From: CAWIHK01 sp963835935
GTDB lineage: Bacteria > Bacteroidota > Ignavibacteria > UBA10030 > CAVZMI01
Assembly: GCA_963835935.1 (NCBI GenBank)
Contig: CAWIHK010000005.1
Span: 62,001-126,000 of the forward strand
Direction of reading: 5' to 3'
DNA: 64,000 bases
Part shown: piece after piece, positions 43,288 to 51,832 of the stretch
Numbering within the stretch: the stretch's first letter is position 1
Layout: every line of letters begins with the position of its first letter
The notes under the pieces: generated by a model
Told to the model about the DNA's origin: nothing
Database searches by the model: none
Seen by the model: only the letters and a program-made list of their open reading frames with translations
Program-made: the position numbers and the translations under genes

Positions 43288-44816
43288 TCATTTCCATGTT
43301 TCTGCTGTATTCCCTCAATTTGGCAATCGCAGCCGATGATGAAGCGCGATACGCAGAGATCAATCGCCATGCTCTCAACGCACCGCCTTCGGCGACGAAG
43401 TCTATCGACGCTCTTTCTTCTTACCTCACAAAACCGTTCACGACGGATGAAGAAAAAGCCCGCGCGATATTCCGGTGGATTGCCGATAATATTTCGTACG
43501 ATGTTGAAGATTTTTTTTCAGGGCGCACTCCAAAATCAGGATCCGGTGACGTGCTGAAATCCAGAAGTTCGGTCTGCGCAGGCTATTCCTCGCTGTTCGA
43601 AGCATTAGGAAAAAGAGCCGGGCTTGAAGTTGCCACAATAAATGGATACGCGAAAGGTTTTGGCTATCGCGCGGGCGACAATGTCACCGGAGAATCGAAC
43701 CATGCCTGGAACGCGGTGAAGATAAACGGAGAATGGAAACTAATCGATTGTACGTGGGGCGCTGGCCGGGTTGATGAAGGGCATCGATATCGCAAAGAGT
43801 TTGAACCGTATTATTTTTTCACCAGGCCGGAAGAGTTCATCTACCGTCATCTTCCCACCGATAAACGCTGGCAGCTCCTCCCCACTCCTGTATCACTTGA
43901 AGCGTTTCAAGATCTTCCATTTGTTTATCCGGTTTTCTTTCAATGCGGGTTGAATATGGCCAGTGTAAAATCCAGTGTGCTCGATGTGAGTGGTGAATAC
44001 ATAATGGAATTTTTCGCTCCTCCCGAAGTGCAGTGCATGGCAAATCTGGAACAGGATGGTAAGGAAATTAAGTCGGCTGTTTTTTTACAACGTTCAGAAT
44101 CCACATTTCACCTACGCATCATGCCGCCGAATGCGGGAGAATATTTTTTGAACATTTTCGCTAAGAAGAAAATGGAACCCGGGCTGTATCCGCTTGCTGT
44201 TAGTTACAAAATCACGGCACGTACAAATTCAACAAAAAGCGGATCGTATCCTTTCACATTTGAAGTGTTCCTAGAAACAGAGGCACAGCTGAAGTCGCCT
44301 CTTTGCAAAGAACTTCCTTCCGGATCGACACAAACGTTTTCTTTAATTTCTCCCGGAGCGGAAAAAGTGGCCGTCGTGTGTGGAGATGAATGGGATTTTC
44401 TTAAGAAGGACGGAAATCGATTTGAAGGAAAAGTGGAAATCAGCGCTGGAAAAGTGGCGGTGCTCGCGCAATATCCGGGGAAGAACGAATTTCAAGAATT
44501 GCTCGAGTACAATGGAACAGGAAATTTCAAGCGCGCTCCCGCACCGGTGAAATACGAAAAGTTTATGGATTCCGATGCAGAAGTGTTGGCTCCTTTGAGG
44601 AAGTACCTTCCTGTCGGAATTGTACAAGTATTTCGTTTGAAACTCCCCGGCGCAATAAAAGCAGCAGTTGTTGCCCGAGACAAGTGGCAATTTCTTGAGA
44701 AGAATGGCGACTACTTCGAAGGTAAGATTGAAATCGTCAAAGGTAAAATCATGGTCTGCGGCGCGTACACAAACACAACGCACTTTGAAGGTTTGCTAGA
44801 ATACGAGGGGCAATAG
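43275..44816 (+). CDS. Secreted transglutaminase-like protein
   Basis: The 513-residue product has a signal peptide (MRAIIISMFLLYSLNLAIAA), then a transglutaminase-like domain with the triad Cys in SRSSVCAGYSSLFEALGKR, His in ESNHAWNAVKINGEWKLIDC and the following Asp of LIDCTWG. C-terminal to it lies a Kyphoscoliosis-like region, then two copies of an ~80-residue domain (about 335-420 and 425-513), each with LPxGxxQxFxLxxPGAxKxAVV and EGKxEIxxGKxxV. Such proteins are exported peptidases or cross-linkers. It starts within the preceding lipoprotein gene. Confidence 0.82.
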   Translation: MRAIIISMFLLYSLNLAIAADDEARYAEINRHALNAPPSATKSIDALSSYLTKPFTTDEEKARAIFRWIADNISYDVEDFFSGRTPKSGSGDVLKSRSSVCAGYSSLFEALGKRAGLEVATINGYAKGFGYRAGDNVTGESNHAWNAVKINGEWKLIDCTWGAGRVDEGHRYRKEFEPYYFFTRPEEFIYRHLPTDKRWQLLPTPVSLEAFQDLPFVYPVFFQCGLNMASVKSSVLDVSGEYIMEFFAPPEVQCMANLEQDGKEIKSAVFLQRSESTFHLRIMPPNAGEYFLNIFAKKKMEPGLYPLAVSYKITARTNSTKSGSYPFTFEVFLETEAQLKSPLCKELPSGSTQTFSLISPGAEKVAVVCGDEWDFLKKDGNRFEGKVEISAGKVAVLAQYPGKNEFQELLEYNGTGNFKRAPAPVKYEKFMDSDAEVLAPLRKYLPVGIVQVFRLKLPGAIKAAVVARDKWQFLEKNGDYFEGKIEIVKGKIMVCGAYTNTTHFEGLLEYEGQ

Positions 44817-45136
44817 AAAAGCATCATATGTCATCCCGCCGGTTTAGCAAAAAAATTCGATTAAAACGGAGGAAGCGGGATTCTGAATTGATTAAATTAC
44901 GGATTCTAAAAATATATCATCCCGCCGGATGAATAAGCTTGTAAAGCGGGACTCATTGCATTATCTAGTCCCGCTTTTGGGTGTATTATAATCGAGCGGG
45001 ACGGAATCTTTTTAGAAAATCAGGCTGATAAAAATCAGAGTCCCCCAACAAATGGATTGTATATTGGGGGGACGAAATATTAATCCAAGGATGATCGATA
45101 TGATGTATTTTTTCATGAAACATGATTAGGACAAGG
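44817..45136. repeat. Non-coding block of GCGGGA and CCCCCA repeats
   Basis: The gap between the transglutaminase-like gene and the hydrolase holds repeated TCATCCCGCCGG and AAGCGGGA motifs (44830-44953), a GTCCCGCT/AGCGGGAC stem (44968-45002), and a GTCCCCCAA/TTGGGGGGAC stem (45040-45073). The last resembles the element at 19841-19879. These are typical intergenic palindromes. No gene is supported. Confidence 0.65.
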
Positions 45137-46216
45137 ATGAACAATCACAGAAATTCATTATTTCTTACAATCCCAATTCTATTTTTCTTCTGTCATTCTA
45201 CTTTTGCTCAGATGAAGACAGAGAATTTCGAATTTCAATCTGATGGAAAAAAACTCAGCGGAATTTTGGATTTGCCTTCTGGACATGAACCAACCGCATT
45301 TGTTATCATCGTACAGGGTTCAGGCAGGAGCGATGTTGTGGCAGGTAATTGGTATTATGATTTACGATCTCACTTTGTGCAACTTGGTCTGGCGTGTTTC
45401 ATTTGGGATAAACCGGGATGTGGAAAGAGCGAAGGCAATTTCGACATCAACCAATCAGTTCAGAGCAGTGCGAGAGATGTTTTATCTGCAATAGAAGCAT
45501 TGAAGAGTCGAGGTGTTTCAGGTTCTGCAAAGATTGGGCTTTGGGGAATTAGTCGCGCTGGGTGGATTTGTCCTTTAGTGATTCAAGATTATCCATTGAC
45601 AGCTTTTTGGATTTCGGTAAGCGGGACAGACGACAAAGAAAACTTTGGTTATCTCCTAGAAACTAATTTTCGGATCGAGGGAAGAAGTGAATCTCAAACA
45701 CGCTTACTGGTTGAAGAATGGAAACGCGGCAATGATATATTCCGGAAAGGCGGATCGCCTGAAGAATACTTGAAGGCTACTCACGACCTTCAGCGAGATT
45801 CTTTTTGTATTTCTTTTTTGGGATACCGTACGTTTAACAGGGAAGAGTATTTGCAGAACCAAAAAATGTTTATTAACGAACATCATGAGTTCGATGAAGA
45901 AACCGGATTGATGATTTACGTTCCACATTTCCGGGAAACTCTCAATAAAATCAAATGTCCTGTCCTGGCAATTTTTGGCGAGAAAGATGCCAACGTCGAT
46001 TGGCGGAAGACGATGGCTCTCTATATGGAGACAATCGGCAACAATGTGAATGCTAAATTAACATTTAAAACTTTTCCGGATGGCAATCACAACATTCAAA
46101 AATGTAAAAACGGAGGATTGCGCGAATTAAATGACCCCGCCAACAAACATGAGATGTGTGACGGTTATTTTAAAACCATCCTGACTTGGCTTGCGGAAAA
46201 TGGATTTGGAAAATAA
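45137..46216 (+). CDS. Secreted alpha/beta hydrolase
   Basis: The 359-residue product has a signal peptide (MNNHRNSLFLTIPILFFFCH) followed by an alpha/beta hydrolase: FVIIVQGSGRSDV (oxyanion region), CFIWDKPGCGKSEGN, IGLWGISRAGWICPLV with the nucleophile Ser in GISRAG, a catalytic-type Asp in CPVLAIFGEKDANVDW, and His in FPDGNHNIQ. The family hydrolyses esters or peptides; the substrate is not known. I prefer ATG 45137 because AGGA is 5 bp upstream; an ATG at 45122 in the same frame has no such site. Confidence 0.85.
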   Translation: MNNHRNSLFLTIPILFFFCHSTFAQMKTENFEFQSDGKKLSGILDLPSGHEPTAFVIIVQGSGRSDVVAGNWYYDLRSHFVQLGLACFIWDKPGCGKSEGNFDINQSVQSSARDVLSAIEALKSRGVSGSAKIGLWGISRAGWICPLVIQDYPLTAFWISVSGTDDKENFGYLLETNFRIEGRSESQTRLLVEEWKRGNDIFRKGGSPEEYLKATHDLQRDSFCISFLGYRTFNREEYLQNQKMFINEHHEFDEETGLMIYVPHFRETLNKIKCPVLAIFGEKDANVDWRKTMALYMETIGNNVNAKLTFKTFPDGNHNIQKCKNGGLRELNDPANKHEMCDGYFKTILTWLAENGFGK

Positions 46217-46460
46217 ACAATTACCGTTAGCACCGTTTCATACACAATGCGGGGTTTAGAAGCTTGTTAAAGTCACCGTTTTCTATTAAATATAGTTATT
46301 GGTGACACTGTGAAATGTCCCAAATCACCCACCACAAATAACCAAGAACGTTGTAGAATATTTTTACAAATGGATAAAGATTAAATAACAATAACGAAGT
46401 CACTTGAAAGTGAAGTACTGAATAACTAAAACGCAAGAAACAACAATGAAAGGAATTCCC

Positions 46461-47159
46461 ATGAAGAGTACATATTTACGTAATCCGCTGTATCTTTCGA
46501 TCATCGTCATCATTTTGGTCTGGTTACAGGAAGTTGTGCGAGAGGTTTTTTTTCTCGATCTTACTTTTAATCTTTACAATTCAATATCGCAATTTCTCTT
46601 CTTTGCTTTTATTATCGGCATCCTCTACGTTATCGTTGTAACTCTCTTACTGCGTTTTTCGAAAGAAAAATATCTAGATATCGGATTTAATAAACAAAAG
46701 CTATTCAGCCAGATCAAATTCGGAGTATTGTTCGGTTTGGCAATATTCATACTTCAGACTTTCCTGCTCACACCAATCGTCGATGCGCTATTGCCGAAAA
46801 CAGCAATGGAAGGAATCGACAAGAGTAAATTTTTCTCCAGCACTTATTATTTGCCCATATTGATTTTACTCACTGCATTCAAAGGCGGCTTCTCGGAGGA
46901 GTTGTGGAGAATTTTTTATTTAACCAGATTCCAGAAATGCTGGGGAAAAACCGGACTTGTTATCGCCGTCATCATTGGATCTTGTCTCTTCGGACTCGGG
47001 CATTTATATCAAGGCATCGGCACCATGATCTCGGTGACCTTGGTTGGCTTATTCTATTCTTTGGTGTATCTCAGAAGGAGATTGGCTTGGGAAGTAATAA
47101 TTGCTCATGCTACGTTCGACATTGTAGGCGTAGTACTCGGTTTTATTATTTATCACTGA
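46461..47159 (+). CDS. CPBP-family intramembrane metalloprotease
   Basis: The 232-residue product has about six to seven hydrophobic segments and the CPBP/Abi motifs: FSEELWRIFYLTRF (motif 1, EExxxR-like), LFGLGHLYQG (motif 2, FxxxH) and IIAHATFDIVG (motif 3, HxxxD). The family includes CAAX-type proteases and bacteriocin immunity proteins. I chose the second ATG (46461) because AAAGGA is correctly spaced before it; the earlier ATG at 46446 is adjacent. The gene stands alone between accessory genes. Confidence 0.85.
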   Translation: MKSTYLRNPLYLSIIVIILVWLQEVVREVFFLDLTFNLYNSISQFLFFAFIIGILYVIVVTLLLRFSKEKYLDIGFNKQKLFSQIKFGVLFGLAIFILQTFLLTPIVDALLPKTAMEGIDKSKFFSSTYYLPILILLTAFKGGFSEELWRIFYLTRFQKCWGKTGLVIAVIIGSCLFGLGHLYQGIGTMISVTLVGLFYSLVYLRRRLAWEVIIAHATFDIVGVVLGFIIYH

Positions 47160-47259
47160 AATTAAGGAATATGATTTGTCAGTAGTTCACAACGGGATAA
47201 CAAAAGGTATGCTTGCGTTAGCTCGCTTATTTTTAAATGCGATATTAGCCGGATGATTT

Positions 47260-48138
47260 ATGAAATATTTTATCACTGATGTTTTTGGAAATGATAAATA
47301 TTCAGGCAATCAATTAGCGACATTCTTCGATTTTGGCATTTTATCAACGGACGAGATGCAAAAGATAGCTCGCGAAATTAATTTTTCTGAAACAACTTTT
47401 ATTACTTCATCAAAAATAAATAATAATGGATTTGATGTAAGGATTTTTACTCCCGTAAGCGAAATAGATTTTGCCGGCCATCCGACATTGGGAACAGCAT
47501 ATATAATAAACAAGTACATAGCTGAGAAAACATCCGAATTGGTAAATCTAAATCTGCGTGCAGGACAAATTCCAGTGACCATCGAAAATGAGATTGTCTG
47601 GATGAAACAAAATCAACCGCGATTCGGAAATAATTTAGATAAGGCATTACTTTCGGAAGTTTTGGGATTGTCAGAAAATGACATCGACATTCGTTATCCG
47701 ATACAGGAGGTTTCAACCGGACTTCCTTTTACAATCGTACCGTTGCGAACAATTGATTCACTAAAAAGAGCACAAATTAATTTAACAAAGTATAATAATT
47801 TTATAGAACAAGCCTGGGCAAAAGGAATTCTGATTTTTAGTACGGAAACGCATGAAGCTAATCACGACTTATCATCAAGAGTATTTGTAAATTATTTGGG
47901 CATACCGGAAGATCCAGCTACAGGAAGTGCAACAGGATGTTTGGCAGGTTATTTATTAAAAAATAATGTGTATAAAAATAATAAAATTGAATTATGCATC
48001 GGACAGGGATATGAAATAAATAGGCCATCGGAACTAAAGATTAAAGCTGAGCTAAGAGATAATAATTATGAAATAAATGTTGGAGGAAAAGTTATTGAAG
48101 TTGCAGAAGGTGATTGGAAAATAAAACATGAAAGATAG
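47260..48138 (+). CDS. PhzF-family isomerase/epimerase-like protein
   Basis: The 292-residue product begins MKYFITDVFGNDKYSGNQLA, the PhzF N-terminus, with the catalytic-type Glu in FSETTFITSS near residue 45 and VSEIDFAGHPTLGTAYI. The second half repeats the fold with IPEDPATGSATGCLAGYLL, the substrate-binding GSATG loop. PhzF proteins isomerise hydrophobic amino-acid-like substrates; the particular one here is unknown. It overlaps the next gene by 11 bp, starting a coupled three-gene operon. Confidence 0.9.
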   Translation: MKYFITDVFGNDKYSGNQLATFFDFGILSTDEMQKIAREINFSETTFITSSKINNNGFDVRIFTPVSEIDFAGHPTLGTAYIINKYIAEKTSELVNLNLRAGQIPVTIENEIVWMKQNQPRFGNNLDKALLSEVLGLSENDIDIRYPIQEVSTGLPFTIVPLRTIDSLKRAQINLTKYNNFIEQAWAKGILIFSTETHEANHDLSSRVFVNYLGIPEDPATGSATGCLAGYLLKNNVYKNNKIELCIGQGYEINRPSELKIKAELRDNNYEINVGGKVIEVAEGDWKIKHER

Positions 48139-48739
48139 CTCCGACTCATTGGCAAACGGTTTAACGATGAAGCATGAAGATAAAAAAGATGAAGACGGCA
48201 AAATGAGTAAAGTTGTTAAACTTAAAGAGCTTCCGCCTAATTCTATTATCAATGAATCGTTCGGTAAATCTGATTATATAGATACATATAAAGTACCTAT
48301 TCATAATAATCAGAACTTTTCTATTGATTATATAACAGCACTTTTTTTTACTTCATTGCCCTCATGGATTAAAAATCTGCTCTCATTTCGTAATTTTTTG
48401 GTAAAGTATTTTGGGTTAAAAGGAGGGGATATAAATAAATTACAGGAACCTGATAAATCAATATATTATTCAGTTGGCTCCGAAGCTGTGATTTTTAAAG
48501 TTCATAGTAGAAATGAAAATGAAATTGTGATGGCTGACAATGATAAGCATTTGAATTTTAGAACGTCTATTCTGATTGAGAAAACAGATAAAGGTTATGA
48601 TTATTTATATTCTGCAACAATAGTTCATTATAATAACATTTTGGGAAGGCTCTATTTTCTCCCGGTAAAACCTTTTCATAAAATGATTATTAAGACAATG
48701 CTAAAAATTGTGTCGGAAAAATTAAAACCAAATGAATAA
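48128..48739 (+). CDS. DUF2867-domain protein
   Basis: The 203-residue product fits DUF2867: DYIDTYKVPIHNNQNFSIDY, ALFFTSLPSWIKNLLSFRNF near the middle, and the closing GRLYFLPVKPFHKMIIKTML. The function is not known. The first ~30 residues are charged and might be a late start; an internal ATG at residue 14 or 26 is possible. It overlaps the PhzF gene by 11 bp and the methyltransferase gene by 8 bp, so all three are translationally coupled. Confidence 0.75.
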   Translation: MKDSSDSLANGLTMKHEDKKDEDGKMSKVVKLKELPPNSIINESFGKSDYIDTYKVPIHNNQNFSIDYITALFFTSLPSWIKNLLSFRNFLVKYFGLKGGDINKLQEPDKSIYYSVGSEAVIFKVHSRNENEIVMADNDKHLNFRTSILIEKTDKGYDYLYSATIVHYNNILGRLYFLPVKPFHKMIIKTMLKIVSEKLKPNE

Positions 48740-49472
48740 TTCAAAAACAAATTATGATGAATCCCGATGGGTAACCGAAGGATTTGTCAGTGAATACCTG
48801 AGAGATAGCGATATATATCTTCCTCAACGCGAAGAAGTGCTGCAATTAATAAAACTGATTTTTTCTTTCTATGTTAACGACAAAATTAAAAAACCTCATA
48901 TAATTGATTTAGGATGTGGCGATGGTGCAATAACAAAAGCGCTGTTAGACGTCAATACTAATCTTCTGGCAACATTGGTCGATGGTTCAGAACGTATGCT
49001 TGAATCTGCAAAAAAGAATATTCCAAATGCAAACATCAAACAGGCAATTAATATTTCATTCCAAGATCTTTATGCTTCATCTGTTATCAAAGATAAGGCG
49101 GATTTCATAGTCTCATCGTTGGCAATACACCATCTGCACGAAGTCGAAAAAGGCCGTTTGTTTAAATATGTTTACGCGAAATTAAAACCTCGCGGCTTCT
49201 TTCTGAATTATGATCCGGTTCTGCCTACTTCAAAAAAACTGGAACAATTAGATTTAGTTATGTGGAAAAAATGGATAATAGATTTTGAAGCAAGGATGAA
49301 TCCAAGAAGAGAAAAGTCGTTGGATTATATTCCAACCCAATATAAAACCAATAAAGACAACGTCCCCAGTACTTTAGATTCACAGTTAAAAATGTTGAGA
49401 AAAACAGGATTCTTAGATGTTAACTTGTTTTACAAATATGGTTTATTTTGTTTGTTTGGTGGAAGAAAATAA
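48732..49472 (+). CDS. SAM-dependent methyltransferase
   Basis: The 246-residue product is a class I methyltransferase. Motif I is IIDLGCGDGAITKALLD (near residues 57-73), followed by ATLVDGSERMLESAKK and FIVSSLAIHHLHEVEKGRLF, typical of small-molecule methyltransferases. The C-terminal region ends KTGFLDVNLFYKYGLFCLFG, a common end in this group. The substrate is not known. It overlaps the DUF2867 gene by 8 bp and closes the operon. Confidence 0.87.
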   Translation: MNNSKTNYDESRWVTEGFVSEYLRDSDIYLPQREEVLQLIKLIFSFYVNDKIKKPHIIDLGCGDGAITKALLDVNTNLLATLVDGSERMLESAKKNIPNANIKQAINISFQDLYASSVIKDKADFIVSSLAIHHLHEVEKGRLFKYVYAKLKPRGFFLNYDPVLPTSKKLEQLDLVMWKKWIIDFEARMNPRREKSLDYIPTQYKTNKDNVPSTLDSQLKMLRKTGFLDVNLFYKYGLFCLFGGRK

Positions 49473-49526
49473 TATTGCATCCTTCAAAAGTCTCGTTAGT
49501 TTAGATTCTTTAAATAATATCCTTCG

Positions 49527-50618
49527 TCATAATGCAGGCTTTCTTTTCTTTACACCAAGTCTGCCGGCAACGTCGATAACGCCGCTTTCAGGCCTTTTTA
49601 ATTCTTCTGCTAGCTGCTTGTACGTCATTGTTCGATAGTTTTGGAGGATAAATGTACGCTCCTCGTCTGTATAACGCGGAGGCCTTTTCGTCGTAGGGCC
49701 AAAACCCATGCGATATGTCAATGCGCGAACACGCTGCTGCGATTGATGCAGCCGGGCTGCAAGTTCTTTGATCGAAATTTTGTTGTACAACCGGCGAACC
49801 AGGCGCTTTTCATTCGCCGTCCATTTGTGCATAAAAAATTTACGTTTTTTCATCTTTACAAAAAAGTTTTTTATTGCAACTTCCGTTCTTCCCAGTTCCT
49901 TTGCAACTTCTTTATATTTCGCCCGCGGGAAAGAGTTCAGAGCATATTCGATTTCTTCAGGCGTCCATGCGCGATATGTTCTAGTCTTCAATCCGATAAC
50001 ATATGCTCGACCTACGACAGCGCTGGCTGAGGCGCCAAGAATCTTAGCAATTTCAGAAGGTTTGCGTTTTCCGTGCCATCGCCTCAAATATGCATCTGCT
50101 TGCGGTGTCCAGTGCATTCTTCCATCCATATAAATTCGAAGATTCGCCGCCTTGTTATGCACACAAGTCCATGAACGCTTCAGGGCATCGGCAACGAATT
50201 GCACTCCTTTCGTCGGATAATGCTCTCTTAAAAACAAGATTTCGTGCGGAGTCCACTGAAGTGTTTTCTTGCGCAACCCTAAGTCACCTGCTCTGCCAAT
50301 CACGCCCCACATTGATCGCCCGAGCATTTGAGCAACCTCTGGCGCCGGCTTTTTATTATAATATTTCTGTAATAGTTTGTCCTCACGAGAAGTCCATGAC
50401 TTCCCCATATTTTTCACACCAAAACTATCACCTTTACCGACCTTAGATTCAGTCTGTGGAATATGCTCGATCCTCAAACCCAATTCACGCGCCCGATTGG
50501 TTATACTATGAAGAGACCTCTTGAGCAGCCAGGCAAGTTCCTGTCCGGATTTTATTTTATAGTTTTCGCGAAGTAATTTATCGTCCGCTTTAGTCCATTG
50601 CTTTTTTATAACTTGCAT
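49527..50618 (-). CDS. Protein of seven tandem SANT/Myb-like repeats
   Basis: The 363-residue product consists almost wholly of seven repeats of about 45-52 residues. Each has a Trp (or aromatic) start followed by T-x-x-E/D, then three helices, for example SWTSREDKLLQKYYNKKPAP, EVAQMLGRSMWGVIGRAGDL and YTDEERTFILQNYRTMTYKQ. This is the SANT/Myb-like helix-turn-helix pattern, used for DNA binding. Seven copies in one bacterial protein is unusual. Basic linkers (KMKKRKFFMHK, KKRKPAL) support DNA contact. Target and role are unknown. Confidence 0.8.
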   Translation of the reverse strand: MQVIKKQWTKADDKLLRENYKIKSGQELAWLLKRSLHSITNRARELGLRIEHIPQTESKVGKGDSFGVKNMGKSWTSREDKLLQKYYNKKPAPEVAQMLGRSMWGVIGRAGDLGLRKKTLQWTPHEILFLREHYPTKGVQFVADALKRSWTCVHNKAANLRIYMDGRMHWTPQADAYLRRWHGKRKPSEIAKILGASASAVVGRAYVIGLKTRTYRAWTPEEIEYALNSFPRAKYKEVAKELGRTEVAIKNFFVKMKKRKFFMHKWTANEKRLVRRLYNKISIKELAARLHQSQQRVRALTYRMGFGPTTKRPPRYTDEERTFILQNYRTMTYKQLAEELKRPESGVIDVAGRLGVKKRKPAL

Positions 50619-50641
50619 TTTTATATCTCAGGTTTTTTTAT

Positions 50642-50833
50642 TTATACTTGATTCTCATAATCATACGCTAATAATCTTTCCGATAGCTTCTTCTCCACAT
50701 CTTCAATTGCGTTGGCGGTGACATGTATATATCCGTCACATGGAAGAGCTATGAACAAATCCGTTACGACTGTATCGTCAATAACCGGAATTGCATGGGG
50801 TTTTTCTGTTTCCCTTGAAAGTTTCACTCGCAC
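50642..50833 (-). CDS. Small hypothetical protein, start uncertain
   Basis: The 63 residues from a GTG at 50833 (VKLSRETEKPHAIPVIDDTV, then TDLFIALPCDGYIHVTANAI) look like a genuine beta-rich and helical protein. The frame stays protein-like for about 30 codons upstream (FSLIETLAVTTSDNANKTAS) into the end of the membrane-protein gene, without an ATG or TTG. Either it starts at a GTG or other rare codon, or it was fused to the previous gene and is now frameshifted. No family is recognised. Confidence 0.4.
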   Translation of the reverse strand: MRVKLSRETEKPHAIPVIDDTVVTDLFIALPCDGYIHVTANAIEDVEKKLSERLLAYDYENQV

Positions 50834-50909
50834 TACACTTGCTGTTTTGTTTGCATTGTCGCTGGTTGTAACAGCAAGTGTTTCTATTAAACTAAACGCA
50901 CGAACACTG

Positions 50910-51479
50910 TTACTGGTTGGATTTATTTTCGCTGGTCTTCAATGCGGCGTATACTCCCGAACTGAGGCCAAGCAGAATCAAATCATTCTGCGACACCGCC
51001 GGAATAATGCTGTCTATGTTGGCTGCATAATGCACCAGATTGTTCGTGACTGCGGCAATGAACCAGCATCCGAATGTTAAATTGAAGATAACGGCCTGTA
51101 AGCGATGAATACTTGCGCCCTCCGCGTCGGAGATAATATCAAGGAGAAACCATTCCCCTCCGTCATTTTGCGTGCGTTCAATGTGATCTTTCACTTCGGA
51201 TATGTCTATTGTTCGAGCGGCAGCAATTGTTGCCGAACTGATTCCAAGCAAAACAAGCGTGGAGGAATCGAAGGTGGGGATTCCGTTGTGCGATGCCACA
51301 ATACTGATAAGTGAAGCAAGAATGATAACAGACCACCATGCCAATTGCACGCGCGCAAAACTATACGGCTTCCGCACGGATGTACTAATATCTCTCAGCA
51401 TAGAATATTTCCTGTCGCAGTAAACCACAATAGCTAACAATCCCACGAAGGCGATCCAAAAGTAAACTAATCCGTTCAT
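50910..51479 (-). CDS. Four-helix membrane protein of unknown function
   Basis: The 189-residue product has membrane segments near residues 3-20, 45-63, 73-88 and 130-150, plus a terminal hydrophobic stretch. Features include YSFARVQLAWWSVIILASLI, LVLLGISSATIAAARTIDIS and LILLGLSSGVYAALK, a paired LGISS.T...LGLSSG pattern. The repeated LxLLGxSSxxxxA units suggest an internal duplication. Similar membrane proteins are frequent in Ignavibacteria-type genomes as I recall, without a known role. GAGAAACA precedes the ATG. Confidence 0.6.
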   Translation of the reverse strand: MNGLVYFWIAFVGLLAIVVYCDRKYSMLRDISTSVRKPYSFARVQLAWWSVIILASLISIVASHNGIPTFDSSTLVLLGISSATIAAARTIDISEVKDHIERTQNDGGEWFLLDIISDAEGASIHRLQAVIFNLTFGCWFIAAVTNNLVHYAANIDSIIPAVSQNDLILLGLSSGVYAALKTSENKSNQ

Positions 51480-51832
51480 TTGTTTCTCCTTTTCTTTAAC
51501 TTGTTAATGAAAAAAGTTTGTTTTAAAAAGTGGATAACGTTTTTATATATGTATTTCCCGTAACCTTGTTTGAATAATTTATTTCCGATAAAGTACGAAA
51601 AGATACTTTATAAAAAGGAAAAGAACAAATTCCTACTCTCATCCAATATATGCTTCTCTAATATACCGAGGTTACTTGATTTAGAGAAGACAACTGGATT
51701 TTGGATTCCCAAAAAATATATCGCCTTTGATAAAAGGAAAAATACAAAAAGGATCGAACATTTCCCACATAAATCGGGTTAGAAACATCGAGACAGCCAT
51801 CCGACTGCCCCGATTCACAATCCTCACAATTG
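51480..51832. other. Intergenic region without a supported gene
   Basis: This 353-bp AT-rich gap has one plus-strand frame of about 70 codons (51570-51782) opening with TTG and rich in Lys/Phe, with no convincing ribosome-binding site; I do not call it. No repeat or clear promoter is seen. Confidence 0.45.

Noticed and set aside
51570..51782. Plus-strand frame of 70 codons upstream of the membrane-protein gene
   Set aside because: TTG start, no ribosome-binding site, Lys/Phe-rich translation typical of AT-rich non-coding DNA.
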